From a virus, in the IMG/VR virus record IMGVR_UViG_3300046462_000954, positions 1-38,838 of that record: a DNA stretch of 38,838 nt. The stretch is one strand, 5' to 3'. The position numbers were made by a program, and so were the translations under genes. A model generated the notes under the pieces. It made no database searches. It was given only the letters and a program-made list of their open reading frames with translations, and was not told the origin of the DNA. Of the stretch, positions 7,604 to 15,875 are shown one piece after another. Each line of letters starts with the position of its first letter. Position 1 is the first letter of the stretch.

Positions 7604-10374
7604 GCGAGTAGTTGTGAGGGTTGAACATCAAGAATGAATCCATGCATTTCAATTTCTGCAAATTGGGAAATCGTTTTCCCATTATCATCTACAGCGAGCA
7701 TCTGAGCGTCTGAAAGCGTGAATCCTAACTGCACCGTATCTCCGATTAAGGAAGTGTTAATCCTGTGCCATGTTTGCGCTTGTGAAACTCCTGATGTCAC
7801 CATTTGAAGGTTAATATTAGCAGGTGTTAAACCTAAGTTTGTACTCTCGGGACATGTGAAAAGAACATCTGAATAAACCAACGAATCGTTTATCGATGCT
7901 TGATCGGGTAGAATCGGACCTGCATTATATGGAATCCCACCGGGACCTACGGTGTTTTGAGAAAGATAGATTTGGAGAGTGATCTGAGATTTTGCAGTTG
8001 TAGTGAACAAATATTGCTGACAACCAATCCTTGTTTTTCTAGCACTTCCCCAGGAAACTGGGAATTGTTTAGTCTGAATGAGTGGAACATACATTCTTGT
8101 AATCACCCCTCCTCCAAAATATGTCCCGGTCACAGCGGTGATCGTGAATGTGTTGGTTGTCGTCGTTCCCACTTTGAATATTTTATCATTAACCATGGAG
8201 GAAATAGTCCCAATGCACCCAGAAATGATGATAAAATCACCAGTATTTAAACAATGATTTGGCGCTGTTATTACTCCTCCAGAGAAGCTTTGAATGTATA
8301 ACGAAGTTCCTTCGTCTGTCCCATCATCTCTAAAGATAACAAACCCTTGCTGGTTTCCTGCAATAACCTCAACTTGTTCCAGAGTGGAGGTGCCAGCATT
8401 CCAAGGATCGGTCCAAACACTCCAAGTTGGGTATGCTTGGCTAACGGTTGCCCAAGTAAACCCAGATCTTCTTCTAAACTGTCCGTATGTTGTGTAGCAT
8501 TCGTTGAAAATCGCCCAAGAATTATCTCTATAATTGAATTGTAAGGTTTGATTAGGGAAATTGAATGCTACCTCGTTGGACGGGTAGGTGAAATATATCC
8601 ATTCGTTGATAAAATCTCTCTGAGCGGTAACTCGATCGGCTCCATTGTTAAGAAGATTGAACTGAAAGATTTGGTCAGGGATTTCTAAATCTATCCTCGC
8701 ACTCCCAACTTGACTTGTTTGAACAATCCCATGCTCTCCAATCGTCAAAACCCCGCGGTCAAGTGTTATGACTGAAAATGTGCTTGCTGATCCAAGTTCT
8801 GAGTTAACAATGAAGAAGTTAAAAGGAATAATATCATTACCTGTATAGACAAGTCTTGCCTCTCTGTTAGTAAATCCTATGAGCAACACATCTTCGTTAT
8901 TTCCTGCCGTTTTTATCGCTTGTTGATATCCAGCGGATATATACCCTCCAAACCCCGTTGAATCTTCAAAGTAAGCGGCTGCATTTGCAGTCTGAGTGTC
9001 AGGGACAAGTATTGGTGTCTGAACGGTGGTTAAGATCGTTGGATCGCCTGTAAACGATGCTGTGTAGTAAGGAGTTCCAAACTGAGAGAAAATGATAGTA
9101 TCTTGTAAATAAAACTTCGCATTCGAGGATGATTGAATCACAGGTCCTAAAAACAACAACCTATCCTTGTAGGGAAGGATCATTTTAGCTCCAGCTAAGT
9201 AATAGATAGCGGGAGGTTTTTGATCGATGGAATAAGCAAATTGAGAAAGAGGTGGAGAAAAGTTAACCCATCCCTTTTTTCCGTTCAGAGTAGGGGTTGT
9301 TGGATTTCCATTAGTGGGATCTCCGTCATACCAGCGGATACAATCTTTTGTTGCGTCAGCATTGCTGGTGAGATATTGCGCTATCCCTCCTGCTCCATTG
9401 GTTGCGATGGTTGCATTTGGAAACTCCACTCTCACTTTATTAGCACTTACAACCGTTACAACGTACCCAGTTTGAAGGTTTATCCCTGTGGTGGTGACTA
9501 CTTCATTAACAAAAACAAAATCACCAACCACGAGACCATGCGCAGTAATTGTAAGATCTGCAAAAGCGGGGGGACCTCCAGTAATATTATCTACAGTGAT
9601 AATGGGTTTAAATTGCATCGATATCTTAGAGGTGTCAAATGGGATGGGTACACCGTTTGTCGCCCATAACGCTCCTTCATAATTTGTCGTCCAGAACTGC
9701 TGATAATCATTCCCATTCCACTTAACAGGAGTGACATTTGTTTTAGTGGTATATCCTGGGTAGGTTGCCGTTGTTGGATTTTTATAGAATGAAACATCAT
9801 AAATCGGATAGGGAAAGGTGGGGACAACGTTGTATGAGTAAACTGTATCAAATCCCAATGTCCCTGGAAACTGACTAGAATCTAAAAGAAGATCCTCCAA
9901 CCCCATAACGGGAAGATCAGGATAGTAAAGAAAGGTGACCGTAGTGATAGTGTCATTTGCTCCTCCTGCGATTGTAATCGCGCCTGTAGCATAATTAATG
10001 GTTCCAGACCCAGCAGGGGCGCCCACAAGTATCCCATCTGCTCCTGGATCGGTGTAAACATTCCCAGTAGTGCTATCAGTTAAAGTTACTGACCCAGGAA
10101 CAATATTACCGTTTGTCTGGAGAGAAAATGAGGTGAGAAGATTACCGGCTCCAGCGACAAGGTTAAAAGAGGTTATTGACCCATAAGAAGGGTTTGCAGA
10201 GTCGAAGAACCTTTGCAATCTTCCTAAAAGAGATGTCCCTCTTTTCCTCTTAACCCTTCCTCTCCACTGATACGCATTAATGAGTGTGATAAAAGAATCG
10301 TTGTCGATGTTGAAAGCAGTGCGATTGGTTTGCAAACCGTGGTTTACTGGACCAACAACTATCTTTTCTCCCAT
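7600..10374 (-). CDS. Large tail hub / stabilisation protein
   Basis: A 924-residue protein with the N-terminal pattern INAYQWRGRVKRKRGT (residues 32-47), seen in large tail hub or nozzle proteins of short-tailed phages (P22 gp10-like or T7 gp12-like role). The body is beta-rich, with aromatic motifs such as FNYRDNSWAIF and KDRLLFLGPV that suggest propeller blades. Two inserted small beta modules at about residues 275 (LTITAHGLVVGDFVFVNE) and 708 (VITAPNHCLNTGDFIIISG) resemble the FCCH-type domains often annotated in phage tail proteins. It is followed by the ATGA-coupled 156-residue gene. The hub role is inferred from size, motifs and position downstream of the adaptor gene. Confidence 0.65.
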   Translation of the reverse strand: MGEKIVVGPVNHGLQTNRTAFNIDNDSFITLINAYQWRGRVKRKRGTSLLGRLQRFFDSANPSYGSITSFNLVAGAGNLLTSFSLQTNGNIVPGSVTLTDSTTGNVYTDPGADGILVGAPAGSGTINYATGAITIAGGANDTITTVTFLYYPDLPVMGLEDLLLDSSQFPGTLGFDTVYSYNVVPTFPYPIYDVSFYKNPTTATYPGYTTKTNVTPVKWNGNDYQQFWTTNYEGALWATNGVPIPFDTSKISMQFKPIITVDNITGGPPAFADLTITAHGLVVGDFVFVNEVVTTTGINLQTGYVVTVVSANKVRVEFPNATIATNGAGGIAQYLTSNADATKDCIRWYDGDPTNGNPTTPTLNGKKGWVNFSPPLSQFAYSIDQKPPAIYYLAGAKMILPYKDRLLFLGPVIQSSSNAKFYLQDTIIFSQFGTPYYTASFTGDPTILTTVQTPILVPDTQTANAAAYFEDSTGFGGYISAGYQQAIKTAGNNEDVLLIGFTNREARLVYTGNDIIPFNFFIVNSELGSASTFSVITLDRGVLTIGEHGIVQTSQVGSARIDLEIPDQIFQFNLLNNGADRVTAQRDFINEWIYFTYPSNEVAFNFPNQTLQFNYRDNSWAIFNECYTTYGQFRRRSGFTWATVSQAYPTWSVWTDPWNAGTSTLEQVEVIAGNQQGFVIFRDDGTDEGTSLYIQSFSGGVITAPNHCLNTGDFIIISGCIGTISSMVNDKIFKVGTTTTNTFTITAVTGTYFGGGVITRMYVPLIQTKQFPVSWGSARKTRIGCQQYLFTTTAKSQITLQIYLSQNTVGPGGIPYNAGPILPDQASINDSLVYSDVLFTCPESTNLGLTPANINLQMVTSGVSQAQTWHRINTSLIGDTVQLGFTLSDAQMLAVDDNGKTISQFAEIEMHGFILDVQPSQLLA

Positions 10375-10375
10375 A

Positions 10376-10978
10376 TCATATCACCATAAATCCTATGTTG
10401 ACACCATTCCAGGAATTAGACCCACGGAGAATCTGGAAGAAATTTGTAAATTTCTGCACCGAGAAACTGTTGGGGGGGTTGAAATTAAAAGGTTCTAGAA
10501 AAACAAAGTATGTGGTGGTAGGAAGAGGGGTAATGAAAGTGACAGTAATTGCGGTTATAGGATTTTGAACCACAGATGCTATGTTTACATTGATCGTATT
10601 TGGAATGGGAGCTATCGCACCAGTCCCCGCTATCCCTATATATCTTCCCATGCACTTAACAAACGGAGAGTACCCATTGATCTGCGATCCACCATTTGTC
10701 TTTCCTGCCATATATGTTTCCAACAACGTTGGACCTGGACCAAATGTTTTGGGATACATCTGCGTCATAGAGTTTCCAAGAACAGGGTCAGATTGCGGTT
10801 GAGTGAAAGTTGTATGAATATGCGTTCCATCATTTCCTGTCTGAAAACCGAAATGATCCACAGTGATAACACTCTTCAAAGTTTGCGTGTTGGTCAGAAT
10901 GATAGGTTGATCGACGGATGGAGAGTCATTTGATGCAGGTATACCATCGTTATAAACAAAAGATCCGTTGTAGGTCAT
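10376..10978 (-). CDS. Tail or connector protein of unknown function
   Basis: A 200-residue beta-rich protein with the segments TLKSVITVDHFGFQTGNDG and HIHTTFTQPQSDPVLGNS, followed by KTFGPGPTLLETYMAG and a hydrophobic C-terminal beta region ending VNIGFMVI. The HFGFQTGNDGTHIHTTF stretch resembles segments of phage tail proteins that form small knobs, but this is only a resemblance. It lies between the adaptor and hub genes, overlapping the adaptor stop by ATGA, so a tail structural role is likely. Confidence 0.5.
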   Translation of the reverse strand: MTYNGSFVYNDGIPASNDSPSVDQPIILTNTQTLKSVITVDHFGFQTGNDGTHIHTTFTQPQSDPVLGNSMTQMYPKTFGPGPTLLETYMAGKTNGGSQINGYSPFVKCMGRYIGIAGTGAIAPIPNTINVNIASVVQNPITAITVTFITPLPTTTYFVFLEPFNFNPPNSFSVQKFTNFFQILRGSNSWNGVNIGFMVI

Positions 10979-12150
10979 GTTGATCCAGCTCCTATTGAAT
11001 TTGTATTGGTTTGGGATTGAAGTTCAGAAAATATCGTTCCAGTTCGTGTAGAGGTGAACTGTCTCTGCGATCTTTTCCACACCAATCTCTCCTGTTCTAT
11101 AAAAAGAGGTTCATAAAACATGAACTGCTCTACATCCCCTGTATCAGAAAGAATCTTACGCGCAGCGCCTCTTGCTAAGTACTCAGCCATATAGGCGAAA
11201 GGAAGAGAAGCGCCTGTATTTAAGAAAGCAGCTGGCGTAAGATAAGCATCCATCTCAATGAGATAAGGGATATTAGGAGGTGGTCTAATGCTAATGGTAT
11301 TGTTGTTGAATAGGATGGATCTGGGTAATCCTGACTGGTAGAAATAAGACTGCGCGTTGATTGCAACTCCAGCTCCTATCACCAACGGATTTCCATTACT
11401 ATCGGTAAAAGTGACATTCACCACTCCTGTTTCATAGTTCACTGTATTTAAAGTCGCAGAATACCCACCAGCAAGACCAATATCTCCCGTAGGAGGGACA
11501 CCAGGGCGCATCAATAATCCTGTAAGCTCTCCCGATGTATTGCCCGCAAAGAACTGACCTGAATCAGAAACTATGATATTATTTCCTGATTGATCCGTCG
11601 TGGTGATGTAAACCCCTGCATAAACACTGGTTGTAGGGATGTTAGTCACGAACGATGACGTGAAAATTGGGTCGGTAACAGATCCGGTACTTATTATCCC
11701 TGTCATATCAATATGTCCAGGGATAGCAGGGAAAAAGGGGAGGGAAAAGGTGTAGTTTGCATTCACCCCGTCCCCTTCGCTTGCAGGATTGAGGGAATTC
11801 ACATAGTTCGGCCATATTTTGAAAAATGAGTCACGCGACGTGTAAAAAGGAGCTTCTATTCCATTGACAAAAACGGGATTCATGAACCCTTGATACACTG
11901 GTAGTAAAGAAATATTTTGATTTCCTGGTTCTACCTGAACGCTATAGAGCGGCATATTATAATCGGAAATGAAAGGAATCGTTTGAAATGCGTATCTTGT
12001 CTTTAGATCGAATAACTGCATTCTCGCGTCGACGTCCATGATCCAAAATCGATTGATGTAATCGATGATGAGTTCATCAGTGATTTGAGCGTTAGAAGGA
12101 GATTTGATTATCCTTCTAACGTAAGTTATGACATCAGACAGTAAGTTCAT
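10975..12150 (-). CDS. Head-to-tail adaptor (gp4-like tail accessory protein)
   Basis: A 391-residue protein. The N-terminus (LLSDVITYVRRIIKSPSNAQ, then DELIIDYINRFWIMDVDARM) is the helical pattern typical of podovirus tail accessory or adaptor proteins that bind the portal. A beta-rich insertion follows, and the C-terminal helices FAYMAEYLARGAARKILSDT and EQERLVWKRSQRQF complete the usual order for this family. It starts by overlapping the upstream stop (TAATG). Its place after the connector genes and before the hub gene fits a ring between portal and nozzle. Confidence 0.65.
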   Translation of the reverse strand: MNLLSDVITYVRRIIKSPSNAQITDELIIDYINRFWIMDVDARMQLFDLKTRYAFQTIPFISDYNMPLYSVQVEPGNQNISLLPVYQGFMNPVFVNGIEAPFYTSRDSFFKIWPNYVNSLNPASEGDGVNANYTFSLPFFPAIPGHIDMTGIISTGSVTDPIFTSSFVTNIPTTSVYAGVYITTTDQSGNNIIVSDSGQFFAGNTSGELTGLLMRPGVPPTGDIGLAGGYSATLNTVNYETGVVNVTFTDSNGNPLVIGAGVAINAQSYFYQSGLPRSILFNNNTISIRPPPNIPYLIEMDAYLTPAAFLNTGASLPFAYMAEYLARGAARKILSDTGDVEQFMFYEPLFIEQERLVWKRSQRQFTSTRTGTIFSELQSQTNTNSIGAGST

Positions 12151-12743
12151 TAGAAACTATTACCCATAAACAATGTTTTCCTTGTGTTGGCTGGATATGC
12201 ATCCAACCTCTGAACAATGTTGTCAACGACCATTCCTCCGTAATACTGCATCCCTCCATCACCACCAATCACCCGGTCTTGAGTTTTTAATCGGTGATAG
12301 GTACATCGCTTGATTTGCTCTGCTAGATATCTAGGACCCCATACGGGAGTATTTACTGGAATATCCCACTCTTCTGCAGGAACACCAGCGTAAGGTTTTG
12401 TCCATGCATCGATTGTCTCTCCGATAATCTCTTTGTTCTCCGCTATGAAACACACATACTCTTTATCAAATTCCCAATCCTTTCTATACTTTTCGTTGAA
12501 AACTTCTTTTGAACTAATCCTTCTCTTTGGTTTTAAGTAAATGTCCTTAGAGTTTTCTATTTCTTTCTGTGATAATTTTGTTTGGTTTTCTGTTTCTAGT
12601 TTTGGTGCAGCATTCATGCGATCAAGGGTTAATTCTTTGATATTTTCATCATATTTCTTAAAATCTTCTTCAGCTTTATCTAGCTGTCGCTGGGAATAAT
12701 CAGAACTTACTTTTGGTTTCTTAAATTCTTCTTCTTTTGACAT
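12150..12743 (-). CDS. Virion assembly or connector protein of unknown fold
   Basis: A 197-residue protein. The N-terminal half is charged and helical (RQLDKAEEDFKKYDENIKEL). The C-terminal half is compact with PYAGVPAEEWDIPVNTPVWG, PRYLAEQIKRCTYHRL and a Gly-rich GGDGGMQYYGGM segment, ending in TLFMGNSF. No family was recognised, though the AEQIKRC-YHRL pattern looks conserved. AGGAAGAT precedes the ATG. It lies in the head-to-tail joining region, so a connector or minor structural role is inferred. Confidence 0.45.
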   Translation of the reverse strand: MSKEEEFKKPKVSSDYSQRQLDKAEEDFKKYDENIKELTLDRMNAAPKLETENQTKLSQKEIENSKDIYLKPKRRISSKEVFNEKYRKDWEFDKEYVCFIAENKEIIGETIDAWTKPYAGVPAEEWDIPVNTPVWGPRYLAEQIKRCTYHRLKTQDRVIGGDGGMQYYGGMVVDNIVQRLDAYPANTRKTLFMGNSF

Positions 12744-12749
12744 ATCTTC

Positions 12750-13181
12750 CTATGGTGAAATGTTTATAAATGCACCCGGTATGGTTACACTATTTAATTG
12801 AATCCTACCATTATTGTTAATTAGACCGGAATTAAAATCACCAATAGGAATAATTTGAGGCTGAGTTGTATCTGACGTTGGATTTGCAACAAAGGTGTCA
12901 TACAATGTTGAATCGATATTTAGAACGACTTGATTTGCTGCTGGAATAGAGATGACAATCCCTGTTTGTTCGTTTAATTGTCTGCATCCGAAATAGATTG
13001 GCATGATAATTCTTACCAACTGCCCTACGACGAAGTTGTTATCTAAAACAGTAGTTATTGTGGTTGTGTGTCCGAGAGTGATCGCGCTGATGTTGAATAG
13101 GGAAGGGGAGTAGAATTGTGGTTCAATAGGCGGATTGTTTTCAGGCGCAATGGGACCAAATATTAATGGTGGGGTGTACAT
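12750..13181 (-). CDS. Small capsid/tail beta-domain protein, paralogue of neighbour
   Basis: A 143-residue protein. Residues about 35-125 are clearly related to the C-terminal part of the protein at 13220-14326: both have TTITT, then VxGQ-V, an IP/MP-Y-G-QLN stretch, VVxNI-STxYxxF, and PQI-xxGDxNxG. It is thus a stand-alone copy of that beta module. It starts directly after a strong terminator, with its GGAGA ribosome binding site next to the T-tract, so its expression depends on read-through or on a start within the terminator region. Capsid surface or connector roles are both possible. Confidence 0.5.
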   Translation of the reverse strand: MYTPPLIFGPIAPENNPPIEPQFYSPSLFNISAITLGHTTTITTVLDNNFVVGQLVRIIMPIYFGCRQLNEQTGIVISIPAANQVVLNIDSTLYDTFVANPTSDTTQPQIIPIGDFNSGLINNNGRIQLNSVTIPGAFINISP

Positions 13182-13189
13182 AGATCTCC

Positions 13190-13213
13190 AAAAAAAAGGG
13201 GGATTTCTCCCCC
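13190..13213 (-). terminator. Strong intrinsic terminator after the capsid-associated gene
   Basis: Read on the minus strand, GGGGG-AGAAAT-CCCCC (13213-13198) forms a perfect 5-bp G/C stem and is followed by eight T residues (13197-13190). It lies 6 nt beyond the stop of the 368-residue protein gene. It probably caps the abundant scaffold/capsid transcript and lowers, by read-through, the expression of the connector and tail genes downstream. Confidence 0.85.
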
Positions 13214-13219
13214 TAACAG

Positions 13220-14326
13220 TTACGGAATACTCATATCGTGTAAAAACGCTCTCCAGAAGATGACATCGTTATTTGCACCTACGAGAATAGCGGATGTATC
13301 CGTTACCCCTGTACCTGCTCCAATGACGAAACCTTGAGAAGTGTTATTTACAAATGCTCCACTGATTGCAGGCCCGTTAATCGTGCTTGCACCGTTCACC
13401 ACAGGAGATGGGTATAGAGCCCCTCCTGAGTAAGCGACACCACCAGTATTAACGTCTCCAACAGCAACTATCTGTGGGAGGGACTGTCCTACCATAGAAG
13501 CAACAGTTTGATTTGTTGCAAACGCTGTGTAGGATGTGGAGTTGATATTTACAACAACAGTTGTTGAGTTAGTCACAGAAGTTACATACCCATAGATCGG
13601 AGATCCAGGAAGAGCAACGTTCGGTAAACTATTCAACTGAACTGTTCCATATGCCGCAGGGATGCGGAACGCCACTTCTTGGCCAATGACCATGTTGTGG
13701 GGAGCAGTTGTTACAATTGTTGTTGTGGTTCCAGTTGTTATTGCACTAATGAAAGACACACCAGGAGCGTAAAGGAAAGGGTATAAAACCTTCTTAACGG
13801 TAGCCCCGGCAGGAGATGCAGAAAGTGCAGTATAATTGGATTGGTTTGTATTCCATGGGATTGTGAATGTTGTAGGAGCAGTCACAGTGACAACAAATGT
13901 CATACCGGAAATTTGCGGCATACCAGTTGTAGCACTTTGAAATAGTCCTTCAAGCATTACTACATCGCCCGTGGAATAACCATGAGCAGATGCAGTTGTC
14001 ACAACAGCAGGGTTTGCTTTTGTGATCCCTGAAATTTGCAGTGCAGCACCGAACTGCAAAGCTAGACCTGCGCTAAACGTACTAAAACCGTTTGTTGCAA
14101 CGGAGTCAGTAGTAAGAACAGGAGTTACATTGAAAAGCTCGATAACAGCGGTCCCTTGACCCATGTTAGCGTCCCAAAAAGCAAAAGGAACACCGTGTTG
14201 AGCGGGTGTTGTAGCTGCTGTTTGGTTGATAATTTCAATGAAGTCTGGTTGAAACGGAAGATTGATCATCTTCGCTGCACCAGTAGAGGTAAATTTACCC
14301 TTTGCCATTCTATTATATTCAGTCAT
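13220..14326 (-). CDS. Capsid-associated (decoration or head-fibre) protein with beta modules
   Basis: A 368-residue protein. The N-terminal 60 residues (FTSTGAAKMINLPFQPDFIE) form a segment often found in phage head or tail decoration proteins. A module near residue 112 (VVTTASAHGYSTGDVVMLEG) and another near residue 205 (TTIVTTAPHNMVIGQEVAF) resemble FCCH-type beta modules. The C-terminus is related to the next gene. A very strong Shine-Dalgarno (AAGGAGG) lies 7-8 nt before the ATG and a strong terminator follows, so it is probably made in large amounts with the major capsid protein just upstream. Decoration is inferred from position and expression signals. Confidence 0.55.
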   Translation of the reverse strand: MTEYNRMAKGKFTSTGAAKMINLPFQPDFIEIINQTAATTPAQHGVPFAFWDANMGQGTAVIELFNVTPVLTTDSVATNGFSTFSAGLALQFGAALQISGITKANPAVVTTASAHGYSTGDVVMLEGLFQSATTGMPQISGMTFVVTVTAPTTFTIPWNTNQSNYTALSASPAGATVKKVLYPFLYAPGVSFISAITTGTTTTIVTTAPHNMVIGQEVAFRIPAAYGTVQLNSLPNVALPGSPIYGYVTSVTNSTTVVVNINSTSYTAFATNQTVASMVGQSLPQIVAVGDVNTGGVAYSGGALYPSPVVNGASTINGPAISGAFVNNTSQGFVIGAGTGVTDTSAILVGANNDVIFWRAFLHDMSIP

Positions 14327-14338
14327 ACAATAACCTCC

Positions 14339-15680
14339 TTACGGTCCAGCGCTAGACGAGAGTCTAGTGCTTAACAGGTTTCGGATAGCTGTATCTTGAG
14401 TGATCGCTTGCGCTTGCGCGAATTTAACCGCTAAAGTTGCGTTTTGTGCGAGCATACCAGAATAGTACGGATCACGATAAATCAAGTTCATGGAGTATCC
14501 ATCTTGATTTATGTGCGTAATAGCTTGCTTACCAACAACAGTGTTGTAGTAAACATCTTGACTATTTTTAGACACACCACGAGCGATCGGAGCCTCAGAG
14601 CTTGTCAATATTCTTATGTTGAATACTGAACCAAACTCAGAAGGTAGAGCCGTTGCATTCGTAGGGTAGTTCCACTGGGACAGGAATCCTGATCCAGTTA
14701 AACCATCAAAATCCGTTTGAAGTTCAGTAGAGGATAGCATAAAATATGCTGACCTTACTGGACCTGTCAATTCTGTTACTTTTGTGACCAACTATAAGGA
14801 ATTACCTTATAGTTGGCGGGGACTTTCTCTACTTATCCCTCTCTATGTTTCCATAGAGTTCAGAGCACCGCATCCTAACAATCTCCCATTTTCCATAGTC
14901 TTTCTGCAAGACCGTCTGGAAGAGGGGAACATGATGTTAAGTCTTCTCGCTTGCTACGTTCAGGCTGAATATGATCACATGCTACAAAAACATCCAAAGA
15001 AGCAGGCCCTCCGTTCATGACCTGATCAAATTCTTTGCATTTTTTACATAATTCCATAATCTTGCCCCTTGTTGTCGCCGTCTTTACGCTGCGAGTTCCA
15101 AGTCTATCAGAGAAGATTTTACTTCGGCACACATTTTACCGAATCTGTCTTCACCCTCAATACCACTCATGAACTTCATGGCGTTATTGGTGTCAAGTGT
15201 TGTAGCGACTAAAGAAAAATCTGACGCTCCTAGATTCGTTGGATTATCTCCATTAGAACCTCCTCCTGCCATGATCTGACTTGCTGCCGATACGATGTAG
15301 TCACGGAGGATTAAATCTTCCGCTTGGCGCATAGCTACAGCTAAACGCTCGGAGACCCACGCGAGCACTCCTTCTTGGTCTTGCAAGATAACTTGCTCGT
15401 TAATGATACAACCTGTACCAAAAAACGCCATCTGCGCATCAATAATGTCGCGCTGTGGGACTTGCGCTGGAGGGTCAATACCCGAGTTCCCCAACTGAAC
15501 AGTAGGAGGAACCAACGCTTTTGGTCTCATAAAACGACATGTAGTACCACCATTTGCTGGCATAGCTACCTTGTCGCATACAAGAATATAATTCATTGTG
15601 GGGGTTGGGACATATAACATCGCAGGCGCTAAGCTCTGCAGGATCATCGGGCCCAAATTCCCAGTTGTAGTAATTGACAT
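14339..15680 (-). CDS. Major capsid protein, split by group I intron (join of two exons)
   Basis: Exon 1 is 15680-15138 and exon 2 is 14767-14339, giving a 323-residue protein after removal of 14768-15137. The ATG at 15680 has an AAAGGA site; an ATG 36 nt upstream has none. Exon 1 shows the N4-gp56 capsid pattern: MSITTTGNLGPMIL, a glycine-rich loop, LILRDYIVSAASQIMAGG, and GEDRFG. Exon 2 starts TGPVRSAYFMLSSTEL and continues with LPSEFGSVFNIRILTS and the usual C-terminal segment. Unspliced RNA would give a 198-residue truncated product with no C-terminal domain. The second exon has no credible start: only a TTG right after a TAG and without a ribosome site. Splicing restores the family-typical FGTGPVRSAYF. 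Confidence 0.85.
14768..15137 (-). ncRNA. Group I self-splicing intron in the major capsid gene
   Basis: The 5' exon ends TTCGGT (15143-15138) and pairs with GCCGAA (15128-15123) to form P1 with the required U-G pair at the splice site. The 3' exon ACA (14767-14765) pairs with UGU (15131-15129) as P10. P3 is AATCTTCT (15118-15111) with GGGAGATT (14887-14880), including two G-U pairs. P6 is GCAAGA (15065-15060) with TCTTGC (14911-14906). P7 is GACT (14900-14897) with AGTC (14824-14821). P8 is the 7-bp hairpin with a GAAA loop (14858-14841). P9 is a perfect 12-bp hairpin (14816-14788). The intron ends in G (14768). P4 and P5 were not resolved. The order of elements is that of group I introns. 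Confidence 0.85.
14875..15057 (-). CDS. Intron-borne small Cys-rich reading frame
   Basis: A 60-codon frame starting MELCKKCKEFDQVMNGG with an AAGGGG site 8 nt before the ATG. It has a C-x2-C pair at residues 4-7, a later ACDH, and a C-terminal cluster (TSCSPLPDGL, ending KMGDC). It starts inside the predicted P6 loop, where phage introns often carry homing endonuclease genes, but runs on through P6, P7 and P3. It is too short for a full HNH or GIY-YIG nuclease. It could be a remnant, a small zinc-binding protein or chance. Confidence 0.35.
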   Translation of the reverse strand: MELCKKCKEFDQVMNGGPASLDVFVACDHIQPERSKREDLTSCSPLPDGLAERLWKMGDC

Positions 15681-15875
15681 TTGTTTTCCTTTGTAGTCAA
15701 TTAAAACTAAGGTCATGCTGAGCGGTAAGGCGAACCGAACTACGCCATTTTCCTCATGTCCGGTGGTAACGATTTTCCACTACGTTATATGTCTATGACG
15801 CTAGACGAGCGAAACTTTCTTATATCAAAAATAATATATATATTTCAAGTAATGACAACATAGAAATAAGTAGGA
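15681..15875 (-). promoter_or_regulatory. Leader region upstream of the capsid gene
   Basis: A 195-nt stretch between the 109-residue zinc-protein gene and the capsid start. The upstream half on the minus strand is AT-rich (TATATTATTTTTGATATAAG), a possible promoter zone. The downstream half is more G/C-rich than its surroundings and can form short hairpins: GTCTA-gcgtca-TAGAC (15802-15787), GTGG-CCAC near 15780 and GGCG-CGCC near 15746-15729. No open frame with a ribosome site is apparent. It may be the promoter and structured 5' leader of the capsid mRNA. Confidence 0.35.

Noticed and set aside
14339-14791. Second half of the capsid gene as an independent gene with a TTG start
   Set aside because: The TTG lies right after an in-frame TAG, has no ribosome site and sits in the P9 hairpin. 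The upstream intron explains the split much better.
15084-15137. Capsid gene as a pseudogene or frameshift
   Set aside because: Both exons are intact in frame and join exactly with group I pairing elements at the boundaries. Simple decay would not create these pairings.
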